Positions 7,241-15,189 of a stretch of 41,100 nucleotides of DNA are shown piece by piece. Source of the stretch: Candidatus Latescibacterota bacterium (lineage in GTDB: Bacteria; Latescibacterota; UBA2968; UBA8231). A model generated the notes under the pieces. That model was given only the letters and a program-made list of their open reading frames with translations, was not told where the DNA came from and made no database searches. Each line of letters starts with the position of its first letter. Positions within the stretch are counted from its first letter, which is position 1. The DNA is taken from assembly GCA_007136405.1 (NCBI GenBank), contig SLHA01000100.1, forward strand, positions 1 through 41,100. Direction: 5' to 3'. Position numbers and translations under genes: made by a program.

Positions 7241-8647
7241 TCACTCGAACTTCAGTGCATACAGATTGGCCTTGAAAAGCTGCAGGTGCAGGCGGACGGT
7301 GCGGCCGCGGAGTGCTAGGAGATCGGGACCGGCCTTCCAGGTCAGCGGCGCATCGAGATGATCGCCGCTGATCGGCCGGCAGTCCGCCAGCGCGTATCCC
7401 GCGATGGCCTCGTTGGCCGTCGTTTCCGAGCCTGTGTTGCCGCCCGAACTGGCCAGCAATGCCGCCCGGACATAGCCGCCGTAGCGGGTCCTGACGTTGA
7501 GGCGGATGCTGTCGGAAGTGAGCACGAAGGGGATGGTCCAGCATTCGCCCGGCGCCTCGCTGGAGAGGCTCATGAACCCGTCCTCCCGCAGGCGGGCGCG
7601 CAGGATCCCGGCCGGTTGGGTCAGGCGCTCCGGCGGCTCGTTGTGGGCGTGGTGCGCCGCGCCGAGGTAGATCGACCATTCGCCCCGGTCCGTGGGCAGA
7701 ATGCCGGTGCAGGCGTAGAGCGACGGATAGGGCGCGGGATGCGACGGCCCGCCGGAAATCCACGGCGTTTGTCCCTGCGGCCGGTGCCAGACAACGCCGT
7801 CGCGGCTCACGGCCAGGTGCACGTCTACCAGGTCCGGCGTGTGCTTGTACATCGTCAGGCGCATGACGTGCGCCCCGGTAGCCCCGGGCCACGGCGCGTA
7901 GCCGTTGCAGTAGATGTCCCAGTCGGGTGGATCGAGCGGCGTGCATTCGAAGACCGGTACGGAGGTCGCGAAGTGCTTGAAATCCTCCGCCAGCGCGCGG
8001 TTGACGCCGCGGCGCTGCATGGCGCCGCCGGTCTGGCGCGTGTAGAGCACGTATTTCCCCAGGTCGGCATCGAAGTGGCAGACGCTCTGGGTATCGGCAT
8101 GGTTATGCCGCAGCACCGGCTCGGGCAGCGGCCTCCAGTGCAGACCGTCGGCCGACACCGCGCCGATGACGGCTTTTTCCTCGGGACTCCACAGGCAGCC
8201 GACCATCTTGTAGCGCTCGGTGGCCGACGCGCTCGGGTCGATGAAGACTCCGGCACCGTGCATGCCGAAGCTGAGCAGGTTATTGGCGGTCGAACCGGCG
8301 AACTCGCGCAAGCTCAGGGTCGGCTTGCGCCAGGCGATGCCGTCATCCGATTCAGCGTAGCCCAAGCCGTTGCCGTGCTCGTACCAGCAGCGGAAGATGC
8401 CGTCGTCCTCGATAAAGGTGGCATAGGCCGCGCAGCCCTTTTCCCACGGCTGGTCGAGCGGCAGACAGAACTCCGGCACCACATCCGGCGCATGCACGCG
8501 CAGTTCCACGCCGCGCGGCACACAATAGCCGTCCGGCAGCGGCACCGAAACGTCACCCACCCTGGGCCAACGCGTTCCATAGCCCGGCTCGATGCTCAAC
8601 CAGTCGACGAAAACCCATTTGCCTTGTCCAAAACCATAGTCACGCAT
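7241..8647 (-). CDS. Beta-propeller plus beta-sandwich protein, paralogue 2
   Basis: 468 aa starting MRDYGFGQGKWVFVDWLSIE at 8647. Propeller-blade motifs recur (GIFRCWYEHGNGLGYAESDD, GAVSADGLHWRPLPEP, GKYVLYTRQTGG, LAVSRDGVVWHRPQG, WSIYLGAAHHAHNEPP). A C-terminal beta-sandwich runs from about residue 365, with SDSIRLNVRTRYGGYVRAAL and ending RTVRLHLQLFKANLYALKFE. The N-terminal FVDW element replaces the SRRELFVD motif of paralogues 1 and 4. No signal peptide. The family fold resembles GH43/GH32 propellers, with no activity known to me. It is one of four paralogues in tandem and likely shares an operon with the sialidase downstream. Confidence 0.78.
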   Translation of the reverse strand: MRDYGFGQGKWVFVDWLSIEPGYGTRWPRVGDVSVPLPDGYCVPRGVELRVHAPDVVPEFCLPLDQPWEKGCAAYATFIEDDGIFRCWYEHGNGLGYAESDDGIAWRKPTLSLREFAGSTANNLLSFGMHGAGVFIDPSASATERYKMVGCLWSPEEKAVIGAVSADGLHWRPLPEPVLRHNHADTQSVCHFDADLGKYVLYTRQTGGAMQRRGVNRALAEDFKHFATSVPVFECTPLDPPDWDIYCNGYAPWPGATGAHVMRLTMYKHTPDLVDVHLAVSRDGVVWHRPQGQTPWISGGPSHPAPYPSLYACTGILPTDRGEWSIYLGAAHHAHNEPPERLTQPAGILRARLREDGFMSLSSEAPGECWTIPFVLTSDSIRLNVRTRYGGYVRAALLASSGGNTGSETTANEAIAGYALADCRPISGDHLDAPLTWKAGPDLLALRGRTVRLHLQLFKANLYALKFE

Positions 8648-8678
8648 AAGTGTTTACCCTTCTCTTGTCTGGCTTTGC

Positions 8679-8740
8679 CCATTCGTGTCCATTCGTGTTA
8701 TTCGCCTGCCTGCGCTGCGTGCCTTGGCGCGGCAGGCAGG
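8679..8740. repeat. Compound repeat: CCATTCGTGTCCATTCGTG element joined to a CCTGCCTGC / GCAGGCAGG inverted repeat
   Basis: Tandem ATTCGTGTCC units at 8681-8700 are followed by CCTGCCTGC and GCAGGCAGG arms about 18 bp apart, ending near 8740. The right part encodes the last residues (PAAPRHAAQAGE) and stop of the gene that begins at 10104, so the element seems to have replaced or extended that gene's end. Confidence 0.5.
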
Positions 8741-10104
8741 TGGTTCGTTGCCTTCTTGCCCGTCATCTCGAAGCCATAAACCAAGCCCTTTTCGCCATGG
8801 ACGCGGACGAGGATGAAGCGGTCGCGCAGGGCGTCGAGGGTGGCATGCGCCTTCCACGTTACGGCGTGCGCCTGGCTGTCGCCGGTGACCGGCGCGCAGG
8901 CGTCGCGGGTGAAGCCGGCGATGGGACCGCCGTAGCCGGCGGAGTGGATCTCCACGGTCATCGGCTTGTGCGCCACAGCGTTGAGCTTGAGCCGACCGCC
9001 GGGGCAGCGGAAGGGTATCGTCTGGCACCAGCCGTCGCCGGTGAACTGCTGGCCGGCGAGGCGGCCCGGGGCAAAGGTGGCCAGGCCGATGCCGGGCGGC
9101 GGCGTCACCGCGTCGTGCCCGTCATGCCGCTGACTGCTGCCACAGTAGTAGAGCCCGCAACGGTCGCCGAAGGCAAGCGCGTCGCCGGTGCCGGGATAGA
9201 CGCCGCCGCTGTCCCAGGCGCCGGGATCGCCGGGACCGAGCAGGCGCGGACGGGTGGGCAGCCGCCGCCAGGCCAGGCCGTCGGGCGCGGCGATCAGCTC
9301 CAGGTCGGTGCGCTGGGTGGCGAAGTCGAAGCCGTTGAGCAGCCCGAGGTCGTGTCCCCAGTGGTGGAAGGCATTCTGAGCGTAAAACTCCAGCGTCGGC
9401 GCGTCGGCCAGATCGGGCGCCAGCAGCACCTGCGGATCGGACCAGTGCGCGAAGTCCTCGCTGACGCTGATCATGCGGGCGCGCTTGCCGTCGAGACGCG
9501 TCTTCAGGAAGGCGACGTAGCGCCCGCGCCGCCGGTCGTGCCAGAGGCTGGGCGTGTCCTGCGAGGGCAGGATCGGATAGGGCCCGACGAACGTCCAATC
9601 GAGGCCGTCGGGCGAGACGGCGGTGCGGATGCCGTCGCGGCCCTTACCGTCCATATCGTAGATCAGCAGCTTGAAGCACCGGGCGGGATCGGGGTCGCCG
9701 CCGTCCTCCATCACCGTGCCCTGGCCGCCGATGAAGCCGGAGTCGACCACCACGATATTGTTCGGACCGTATTCCTTGACCTTCAGACGGTTGAGCTCGG
9801 GTTTGGTCCACGTCAGCCCGTCGGCGGACTCGGCATAGCACAGGTACATTTCGTACTGCATCACGAAGCCGTCCACCAACGGCGCGTTCGGGTTCAACCG
9901 GTCAGCAAGCTCCTTGCAGGCGTGGTACCACATGCGGTACGTGCCGGTCGCTGCGCTGTAGAGGACGCAAGGATAGCCGATGTGCGATTCCCACGGCCGG
10001 TCGGCGACCAGCAGCGGATTGGCCGGATGCTTGCGCAGCGGCTCGATGCGGTCGCAGCAGTTGAGCCGTTCGGTGATCTCACCGGGCAGAAACAGTTTTT
10101 GCAT
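8698..10104 (-). CDS. Beta-propeller plus beta-sandwich protein, paralogue 3
   Basis: 468 aa from ATG at 10104 (AAGGAGATCATC upstream); the longer open frame overlaps the upstream gene and is not needed. The N-terminus is MQKLFLPGEITERLNCCDRI, then HPANPLLVADRPWES. Blade motifs include GTYRMWYHACKE, YAESADGLTWTKPE, TAVSPDGLDWTFVG, GRYVAFLKTRLDGKR and SVSEDFAHWSDPQV. The C-terminal beta-sandwich (GRLKLNAVAHKPMTVEIHSA, RDRFILVRVHGEKGLVYGFE) matches the other paralogues. The final dozen residues fall inside an interspersed repeat. No signal peptide. It follows the 10119 gene by only 14 bp, so the two are very likely co-transcribed. Confidence 0.8.
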   Translation of the reverse strand: MQKLFLPGEITERLNCCDRIEPLRKHPANPLLVADRPWESHIGYPCVLYSAATGTYRMWYHACKELADRLNPNAPLVDGFVMQYEMYLCYAESADGLTWTKPELNRLKVKEYGPNNIVVVDSGFIGGQGTVMEDGGDPDPARCFKLLIYDMDGKGRDGIRTAVSPDGLDWTFVGPYPILPSQDTPSLWHDRRRGRYVAFLKTRLDGKRARMISVSEDFAHWSDPQVLLAPDLADAPTLEFYAQNAFHHWGHDLGLLNGFDFATQRTDLELIAAPDGLAWRRLPTRPRLLGPGDPGAWDSGGVYPGTGDALAFGDRCGLYYCGSSQRHDGHDAVTPPPGIGLATFAPGRLAGQQFTGDGWCQTIPFRCPGGRLKLNAVAHKPMTVEIHSAGYGGPIAGFTRDACAPVTGDSQAHAVTWKAHATLDALRDRFILVRVHGEKGLVYGFEMTGKKATNHLPAAPRHAAQAGE

Positions 10105-10118
10105 GATGATCTCCTTGT

Positions 10119-11279
10119 TCACCAGTACCCCCGCCAACGGCCTTCCCAATAGGCGGCGAGCCAGGCGGTCAGGCTGTCGCCGTCGATCAGTTTCGACTCG
10201 ATGGCCCATTGATCGAGTGTGTCATCCGCCCCGGCCCAGGCCGGTTTCTCGCCGGGACGCACGAAGCGGAAGGTGTCCTCGTCGAGTTTTTCCAGGATGC
10301 ACCGCGCGACCGACGTCATATCCACATCCGGGAACCAGCGCTGGGCGGCGGCGCAACCCATGGCGTCGATGGCCGACCGGCCGATATGGGAGGCCGTCGT
10401 GCCGTCCGGCAACAGGCGGGACGGCAACGCGGCGAAAACCCCGTGCATCATACTGCGCCAAATCTCGTGATGGAAGGGGTCCAGCTCCATCAGGAGCGCA
10501 CCCAGGTACAGATCCCGTTGCGGGCCTCCACCCGGTCTCTTCGCCACCCCGCACGCGGCATACCAGCGCTCGCCCTCTTGCAGGAACCGGGCATTCCCGC
10601 TGGCCTGCCAGGCCAGCAGCAGTTGCGTCACGAAGATGACGCCATGCGACCAGTCGATCTTGCTCCACTTCCCGTCGCCGAAAATGGCGTCCCACAGCAT
10701 CCGCGGTGTCCAGCCGAAGTAGCCGTGCGGCTCGATATACCCCGTCCGGACGTTGTACTCGGCCGCCTCCGTGATCATCGTGTTGTACGCGTCCAGATCG
10801 TCCGGCGGCGCAATGCCGCGATAGGCGGCCAGCCCCCAGGACACGCACTGCGTCTGGTCGCCGGAGGACTGGTTGCTCCACACGCCTCCGTAGGGCTTGC
10901 AGAGGCGGCCCCGCTCGCCTTTCCCGGCCGTGAGGTTGTAGATGAACTTCAGCGCGCCGAAGGTGCGGCGGCAGATCGCCAGATCCTTCGACTCGCCCGT
11001 GCAGCGGTACTTGTAGGCCATGGCCGCCACATAGTAGGCGGTGTCCGTGGCCGTGTTCTCCCACGCCCGCCAGACGTGCATCGGCGGCATACCGAGTTCT
11101 TCCTCCGTCTTGCCTTTGAGATGCCGATGGCGGTACGCCCCGATGTAGTCCTCGGCCGTGGGCAACTCGTAGTCGCTGGCGCGGACGAACATCGGGATCA
11201 TCCCGTGCTCGCGCACGATCTTCGTCTCCACCAGCGCCTCCAGGCGCAGGGCTTTGCGTTCCAGTTCCGATGGGGTCAT
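10119..11279 (-). CDS. Six-hairpin (alpha/alpha)6-barrel-like protein, possible glycoside hydrolase or lyase
   Basis: 386 aa from ATG at 11279 (AAAGGA upstream). It is helix-rich with no signal peptide. Segments such as HVWRAWENTATDTAYYVAAM, GGVWSNQSSGDQTQCVSWG, YGYFGWTPRMLWD-type aromatic repeats and WSHGVIFVTQLLLAWQ resemble (alpha/alpha)6 toroids used by unsaturated-glycuronyl hydrolases, epimerases and similar enzymes; the exact family is not recognised. Asp and Glu residues in the conserved-looking blocks could be catalytic, but I cannot assign them. It sits immediately upstream of propeller paralogue 3. A relic at 11298-11539 just upstream may be the 5' end of a related or ancestral longer gene. 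Confidence 0.65.
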   Translation of the reverse strand: MTPSELERKALRLEALVETKIVREHGMIPMFVRASDYELPTAEDYIGAYRHRHLKGKTEEELGMPPMHVWRAWENTATDTAYYVAAMAYKYRCTGESKDLAICRRTFGALKFIYNLTAGKGERGRLCKPYGGVWSNQSSGDQTQCVSWGLAAYRGIAPPDDLDAYNTMITEAAEYNVRTGYIEPHGYFGWTPRMLWDAIFGDGKWSKIDWSHGVIFVTQLLLAWQASGNARFLQEGERWYAACGVAKRPGGGPQRDLYLGALLMELDPFHHEIWRSMMHGVFAALPSRLLPDGTTASHIGRSAIDAMGCAAAQRWFPDVDMTSVARCILEKLDEDTFRFVRPGEKPAWAGADDTLDQWAIESKLIDGDSLTAWLAAYWEGRWRGYW

Positions 11280-11297
11280 CGCAGGGTCCTTTCCCGG

Positions 11298-11539
11298 CTA
11301 TTCGTGTTCATTGGTGTTCATTCGTGGTTCTCGATCATTCATCGGTGTCATTCCCATGCAGTCGAGTCGGGCCGGGGTGAACACCTAGTCGAAGCGCGGG
11401 GTGATGAAGTCGCGCGCGCGGCTGGTTTTTTGTGCGCATCGATCCCGCTGTACATCAGCCCGACCGGATCGAACAGATGGGTCTGGATATAGCGCTCCAC
11501 CACCTCGGCGGTGGCGGTCAGTGGTGTAGAATCGGTCAT
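11298..11539 (-). pseudogene. Truncated, frameshifted gene start upstream of the barrel protein
   Basis: An ATG at 11539 with GGGAG upstream begins MTDSTPLTATAEVVERYIQT, then HLFDPVGLMYSGIDAH. At an A6 run the sensible frame shifts to TSRARDFITPRFD, meets a TAG, and continues VFTPARLDCMGMTP before degenerating into the interspersed repeat and a TAG at 11298. The start region and SD are intact while the body is lost. The end of the readable part lies about 20 bp from the start of the 10119-11279 gene. It may be the N-terminus of the same protein type, separated by lesions. The family is not identified. Confidence 0.5.
11299..11345. repeat. Interspersed repeat array (ATTCGTGTTCATTGGTGTTC type)
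   Basis: Tandem units ATTCGTGTTC, ATTGGTGTTC, ATTCGTGGTTC and a looser CATTCATCGGTGTC occupy the gap upstream of the 10119-11279 gene. It is the longest copy of the junction repeat seen in this cluster. Confidence 0.6.
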
Positions 11540-11568
11540 GGTATGCTCCCTGGTGCAACTCATCCTGA

Positions 11569-12735
11569 TCAGTAGTCCACCCGATATCGCCGGAATGTTG
11601 TCACCATGCGGGCGTCGTCGCCCTCGCCGACATAGTCGTCGTAGGCGACACCCAGCAGACCAGGCTCCAGTTCAATCAACTGCCCGTAGCCGCTGGCACT
11701 CTGATGCCATGGCCCGGGCGATTCACTCAGCCAGTGCGGGGGTGACCAGGTCTTCCCCTCATCGTCGCTGAAGAGCAGGAAGAAACCGGGACGACCGGAG
11801 AGGCAGACCACCAGGCCGCTCTGCATTCGCAGCAGCATGGGAGCCACGCCATAGGGAGCGATCGGCTCCGGGACGCTCCAGGTGAGCCCGCCATCAACAG
11901 ACCGGTTGGCCACCAGCGGCGTGTAGCGCTCCATCAGCTTACCCGACGGGTTGCCGCCGGTGCGCATCACGCAGAGCAGGTGGCCGGCACCGAAATGCAG
12001 CAGGTCCGGCTCGCAATGGCCCTCCGACTGCGCGGGCAACGGGTACTGTTCCGGCGAAGCCACGGTGGCCAGGTAGCTCCAGGTCGCGCCGTCGTCCTGA
12101 GAGTAGATCACGCAGGTGCGGTACTTGCAGGCTGGCGCCTTCTGCTCCGCCCACAGGCGCGGCGCGTTGTCGTACGCGAGCCGGGGATAGACCGCCTGAA
12201 CCAAGTAGCCATGATCCGCCTCCACCAGTTTCCCCCAGATCGCCGGGGTGTAAGCCGGCGGCTGGCTGAGATCGTCGCCCATCAGCGGGACCATGTACGG
12301 CAGGCTCACCGTCGCCTCGGTGGTGATTCCCTGTCCCTTGACCAGCATCTCGCACGAGGCGGCTCGCACCACCGATTGGGAAATCGGCTGCCCCGGGCGC
12401 CCCTGGTAGGCCACCTTCAAATCCCACGCACCCGCCCAGCCGACCACCGAACCATCCCGGCGCCGGCACAAGTTGGGCCGAATCCGGGTATGATCCCGGT
12501 CGTCCCTCTTCACGTACGGCTGCCAGGTGTCGCCGCCATCCCTCGACACCCGCCACCAGGGCTCTGCTTCACTCCAGTCCCGCCGCCAGCTCCCGCCATG
12601 TGCGAGGAGCAGCCCATCCTCGCCGCAGTGAAGCGTGTCTGTGTACCAACCGTTTTCGGTGATGACCGTATCGCCAAGTTCCGTCAGCGTCACCTTGCCG
12701 TCCGGCATGATGACCGATGAGATTTGCTGCTTCAT
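11569..12735 (-). CDS. Sialidase-like propeller with four Asp-boxes
   Basis: 388 aa from ATG at 12735, with a strong AGGAGG upstream. Asp-boxes: SRDGGDTW (64-71), SQDDGATW (212-219), SVDGGLTW (279-286) and SDDEGKTW (323-330). Arg258 in CVMRTGG and an acidic residue in EGHCEPDL fit the active-site region of BNR sialidases, although residues 1-50 do not show a textbook FRIP motif. No signal peptide, so a cytoplasmic enzyme is likely. It differs clearly from the 6060-7175 sialidase in length and loop content (GQPISQSVVRAASCEM insert), so this is not a recent duplication. Substrate unknown; exo-sialidase or a related glycan lyase/hydrolase is the best guess. Confidence 0.82.
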   Translation of the reverse strand: MKQQISSVIMPDGKVTLTELGDTVITENGWYTDTLHCGEDGLLLAHGGSWRRDWSEAEPWWRVSRDGGDTWQPYVKRDDRDHTRIRPNLCRRRDGSVVGWAGAWDLKVAYQGRPGQPISQSVVRAASCEMLVKGQGITTEATVSLPYMVPLMGDDLSQPPAYTPAIWGKLVEADHGYLVQAVYPRLAYDNAPRLWAEQKAPACKYRTCVIYSQDDGATWSYLATVASPEQYPLPAQSEGHCEPDLLHFGAGHLLCVMRTGGNPSGKLMERYTPLVANRSVDGGLTWSVPEPIAPYGVAPMLLRMQSGLVVCLSGRPGFFLLFSDDEGKTWSPPHWLSESPGPWHQSASGYGQLIELEPGLLGVAYDDYVGEGDDARMVTTFRRYRVDY

Positions 12736-12814
12736 AGATAGTCCTCCTGTAACTGCTCAGGCATCGGATCGGTGAAAGAGTACGACCCTGACCCTCGTGA
12801 GTAGTCAAGTCCTC

Positions 12815-13432
12815 CTAGGCTTTGAAAAACCGCTTGACCTTTTTCGTGGACAACCATTCGTGTCCATGTAGTGCAATGCGTTGGGTTTGCCCGCGCCCGG
12901 AGCGGTAGAATTCCTCGTAGACCTCACACCACATGTCCATGTAATTCTCGTAGGTCGGCCTGGTCTGGTAGCTCATCCTGGGCAGCATGTGGTCCGTTGG
13001 TGCGATGGACAGCAGGTTGAGCGGCAGGCCCGGGTACCCGCTTTCCGGAAACAGCTCGCCTCGTTTCGCCTCGAGATTGGCCAGCGCCTGCCGGGCCGTC
13101 GCCTGATCCAGGACCCCAAAGGCGCAGGCCACGCCGTTGATCCACAGGAACCATCGGTTCGCGGCGCGATCCATTACCGACACGAGCACATGCGCCGGAT
13201 GCGTCGGCACGTTCGGCACCCAGCGACCGCAAAGCCCATTCTCCGCTACCAGCGGCAAGTCCAGGCGCGCCACCCGCACCGGCCGCAGGAAACGCAGGTA
13301 GCGCACGGCCGTTTGCGCGTGGATTCCCCGTTCCAGTTCGGGATGCATCACCTTGCGCCGCCCGGCGTGGTGCACCGGGAAGTCTTGCAGTGTCGTCGGT
13401 TCAGGATCTTTCATGTCTGCTTTGCTTTCCAT
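12815..13432 (-). CDS. Unassigned 205-aa protein, start uncertain
   Basis: The frame begins MESKADMKDPEPTTLQDF at 13432; an inner ATG at 13414 is also possible. No family recognised. The centre (PAHVLVSVMDRAANRWFLWI) looks like a beta-hairpin core, and the C-terminus is basic (KKVKRFFKA). No signal peptide. A well-formed SD and ATG lie further upstream at 13496 in another frame (MSDYDQLSTMDFLPEPADPA), overlapping this frame's start. The native gene may therefore begin there and carry a frameshift. It lies between a sialidase gene and propeller paralogue 4, all on the minus strand. Confidence 0.55.
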   Translation of the reverse strand: MESKADMKDPEPTTLQDFPVHHAGRRKVMHPELERGIHAQTAVRYLRFLRPVRVARLDLPLVAENGLCGRWVPNVPTHPAHVLVSVMDRAANRWFLWINGVACAFGVLDQATARQALANLEAKRGELFPESGYPGLPLNLLSIAPTDHMLPRMSYQTRPTYENYMDMWCEVYEEFYRSGRGQTQRIALHGHEWLSTKKVKRFFKA

Positions 13433-13496
13433 GCAACGCCGGATCGGCCGGCTCCGGGAGAAAGTCCATCGTGCTCAGCTGGTCGTAATCACTCAT
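13401..13496 (-). pseudogene. 31-codon frame with strong SD, likely displaced N-terminus of the 12815 gene
   Basis: AAGGAG precedes ATG at 13496; the frame MSDYDQLSTMDFLPEPADPA ends in TGA at 13401 and overlaps the 12815-13432 frame by 32 bp. It could be the real N-terminus separated by a frameshift, or a short translationally coupled leader. Confidence 0.35.
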
Positions 13497-13511
13497 CATC
13501 GCTCCTTGCCA

Positions 13512-13536
13512 CGAATTCGTGTTCATTCGTGGTTGT
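13512..13536. repeat. Interspersed repeat that supplies a stop codon
   Basis: CGAATTCGTGTTCATTCGTG followed by GTTG. On the minus strand the unit AACCACGAATGAACACGAAT contains the TGA stop of the propeller gene starting at 15022 (last residues DNHE). Confidence 0.6.
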
Positions 13537-15022
13537 CTCTCTTGAAACACAGGGCGAACAGATCCGCGTCCTTCATCACCAGGCGCAGGCGAACCGGCCG
13601 GCCGGCGAGGCGCGACACGTCTGATCCACCCTTCCAGGCAACGATGCGCGCGATCTCGTCGCCGATGATTTCAGGGCAGTCGTCGAGCGTATGGCCGGGG
13701 ATGGGCGCTCCCACTGCGTCCTGGATTTCGACGCGGACGAAGCCTGGCGCGCCGGTGCGGTAGTTGATCTCCAGTTCCTTGCCCGTAAAGGTGAACGGCC
13801 TGGTGACCATCTCGCCGCCGGCCCAGGGCGCGCTGACCGAGGCGAAGCCATCGGTGCGCAGCAGCAGCCGCTCGATGTGCCAGGTGTCCTGCATGTAGTA
13901 TCGGGTGACGAACGTCTGGATGCGGTCAGCGCCCGCCGGCAGGATGCCGGTCACAGGATAGTTGGTGCGCGACACCCAGTGGCCGCAGCCGAGGCCCGGG
14001 CGGATGAAGGTCTCCATGAAAGTGCGATCGTAGACCGTGGAGCCGGCGCGGCTGGTCAGCAGCACGCCATCGGAGCAGTCCTTGTAGTAGACGTGCGAGC
14101 CGATGGTTTTCATGCCGAGAGCCGCGGCCTGTTTCTCGGTGATCGCCTGGCGGCCTTCCATGAAGCGGGCGGCGGGGGCCAGGTAGAGATGCGGGGCGCG
14201 GAAGTACGGTTGGGTATTGTTGACGTAGAACTGCTCGCGCGGGGTGTCGCCGTAGGTCATCGGTGCTGACGGCGTCCAGGTCATCAGATCCGCGGAGGTG
14301 GTGCGGGCCATGCTGCGGTACCCCCGTCCGCCCAACCTGGCGACATCGGCGCTGGTGGCACCGGAATCCAGGTCCCAGAACCGGTAGTAGAGCACGTATT
14401 GCTGTTCGGCTTCGCTCCAGAACAGCGTGTTGCCGCCGTCGAAGCAGTTGCGCAGGTCGCTGACCATTTGCGGCTGCGGGTCGAGCTTGCGGAAAGTGAA
14501 GCCGTCGGCCGAGGCCCAGAAGATCAAGCGTTTCGGGCCTTCGGGATCGCGCATCGCGGTGTGCTTTTCACCGCTGAGCGGTTCGCTCTGGATCATCTTG
14601 ATGCGCTCGTCGTCCGGCACGCCGGGACGGCTGTCGACCCACGGCGCGCAGGGGAAGGCGAAGCGCGGCTCGCCGTCATCGGTGGCGATGATATTGTTGT
14701 CCGGCCAGTCGGGGCGGGTGACGCGATTCAGGCCCGGCTTGGTCCAGGAGGCACCGCCGTCCAGGCTTTCGGCCACGCAGCCGACACCGTTTTCGTCCCT
14801 GGCGTCGTTGGCCGGCCAGCCCCGGTAGTACATCAGCATCCGGTCGCCGATGGCGATCACCGACATGCCGAAGTTGGCCGGCCCCTCCCAGGGTTTGTCG
14901 ATCGCGAGCGCCACACCGCCGGACACCGGCTCGTGCAGTTTCAGGTGCGTATTGTCCAGGTGGTCGATCAGGTGATGATCGACGAACAGTTCGCGGCGCG
15001 AGTCGAGGTTCAGTGTGTCCAT
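13523..15022 (-). CDS. Beta-propeller plus beta-sandwich protein, paralogue 4
   Basis: 499 aa from ATG at 15022 (GGAGAACC upstream); the longer frame to 15466 crosses the antitoxin gene and is not real. It begins MDTLNLDSRRELFVDHHLID, matching paralogue 1 (SRRELFVDNYLIDNL) closely. Blade motifs: MLMYYRGWPANDA, AESLDGGASWTKPG, WASADGFTFRKLDP, YVLYYRFWDLDSG, TTSADLMTWTPSAP and LLTSRAGSTVYDR. The C-terminal beta-sandwich reads FTFTGKELEINYRTG, VRVEIQDAVGAPIPG and PVRLRLVMKDADLFALCF. One blade carries an Asp-box-like SLDGGASW, which hints at distant relation to the sialidase propellers. No signal peptide. It is the first gene of the minus-strand cluster as seen from the toxin-antitoxin pair. Confidence 0.82.
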   Translation of the reverse strand: MDTLNLDSRRELFVDHHLIDHLDNTHLKLHEPVSGGVALAIDKPWEGPANFGMSVIAIGDRMLMYYRGWPANDARDENGVGCVAESLDGGASWTKPGLNRVTRPDWPDNNIIATDDGEPRFAFPCAPWVDSRPGVPDDERIKMIQSEPLSGEKHTAMRDPEGPKRLIFWASADGFTFRKLDPQPQMVSDLRNCFDGGNTLFWSEAEQQYVLYYRFWDLDSGATSADVARLGGRGYRSMARTTSADLMTWTPSAPMTYGDTPREQFYVNNTQPYFRAPHLYLAPAARFMEGRQAITEKQAAALGMKTIGSHVYYKDCSDGVLLTSRAGSTVYDRTFMETFIRPGLGCGHWVSRTNYPVTGILPAGADRIQTFVTRYYMQDTWHIERLLLRTDGFASVSAPWAGGEMVTRPFTFTGKELEINYRTGAPGFVRVEIQDAVGAPIPGHTLDDCPEIIGDEIARIVAWKGGSDVSRLAGRPVRLRLVMKDADLFALCFKRDNHE

Positions 15023-15029
15023 GTTGGTT

Positions 15030-15175
15030 CTCCGGATTCGGGCTGCACTTTGTTTGGTTGGGTGAACGTTCATCGATATCCCAGGCATTTCAGTCGTTGT
15101 TTGAACATACATCAGTATCCCTGGTATTTCCTGTGCACCAGGATGTCGCCATCCGGATACGGGTGGAATTCCGGG
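15030..15175 (-). pseudogene. Fragment of the 1-422 type sialidase
   Basis: On the minus strand EFHPYPDGDILV (plus 15136-15171) matches EFHQYPDGDVLMY of the left-edge sialidase. NAWDIDERSPNQTK (about 15048-15089) matches NAYDFDEGSNNSVK. In both copies the codon before the first Asn is TGA (here 15090-15092). Between the two matching blocks this copy has about 40 extra bases made of an imperfect duplication. It ends at the SD of propeller paralogue 4. Confidence 0.6.
15064..15141. repeat. Two imperfect 39-bp tandem units inside the sialidase fragment
   Basis: GAACGTTCATCGATATCCCA at 15064 and GAACATACATCAGTATCCCT at 15103 start two copies with a 39-bp period. They account for the extra sequence in this sialidase fragment relative to the left-edge gene. 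Confidence 0.5.
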
Positions 15176-15189
15176 TGCCTTCCGGCGCT

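Noticed and set aside
7176-7946. N-terminal extension of the 6060 sialidase frame to 628 aa
   Set aside because: The extension is Arg/Pro/Ala-rich noise over the neighbouring gene; ATG at 7175 has an SD and begins sialidase-like sequence.
8650-11492. Long plus-strand frames (500 and 427 aa) opposite the propeller and barrel genes
   Set aside because: Mirror frames of GC-rich genes; no SD, no domain, and composition typical of antisense translation. The same holds for frames at 1573-3108, 4849-5955 and 7358-8779.
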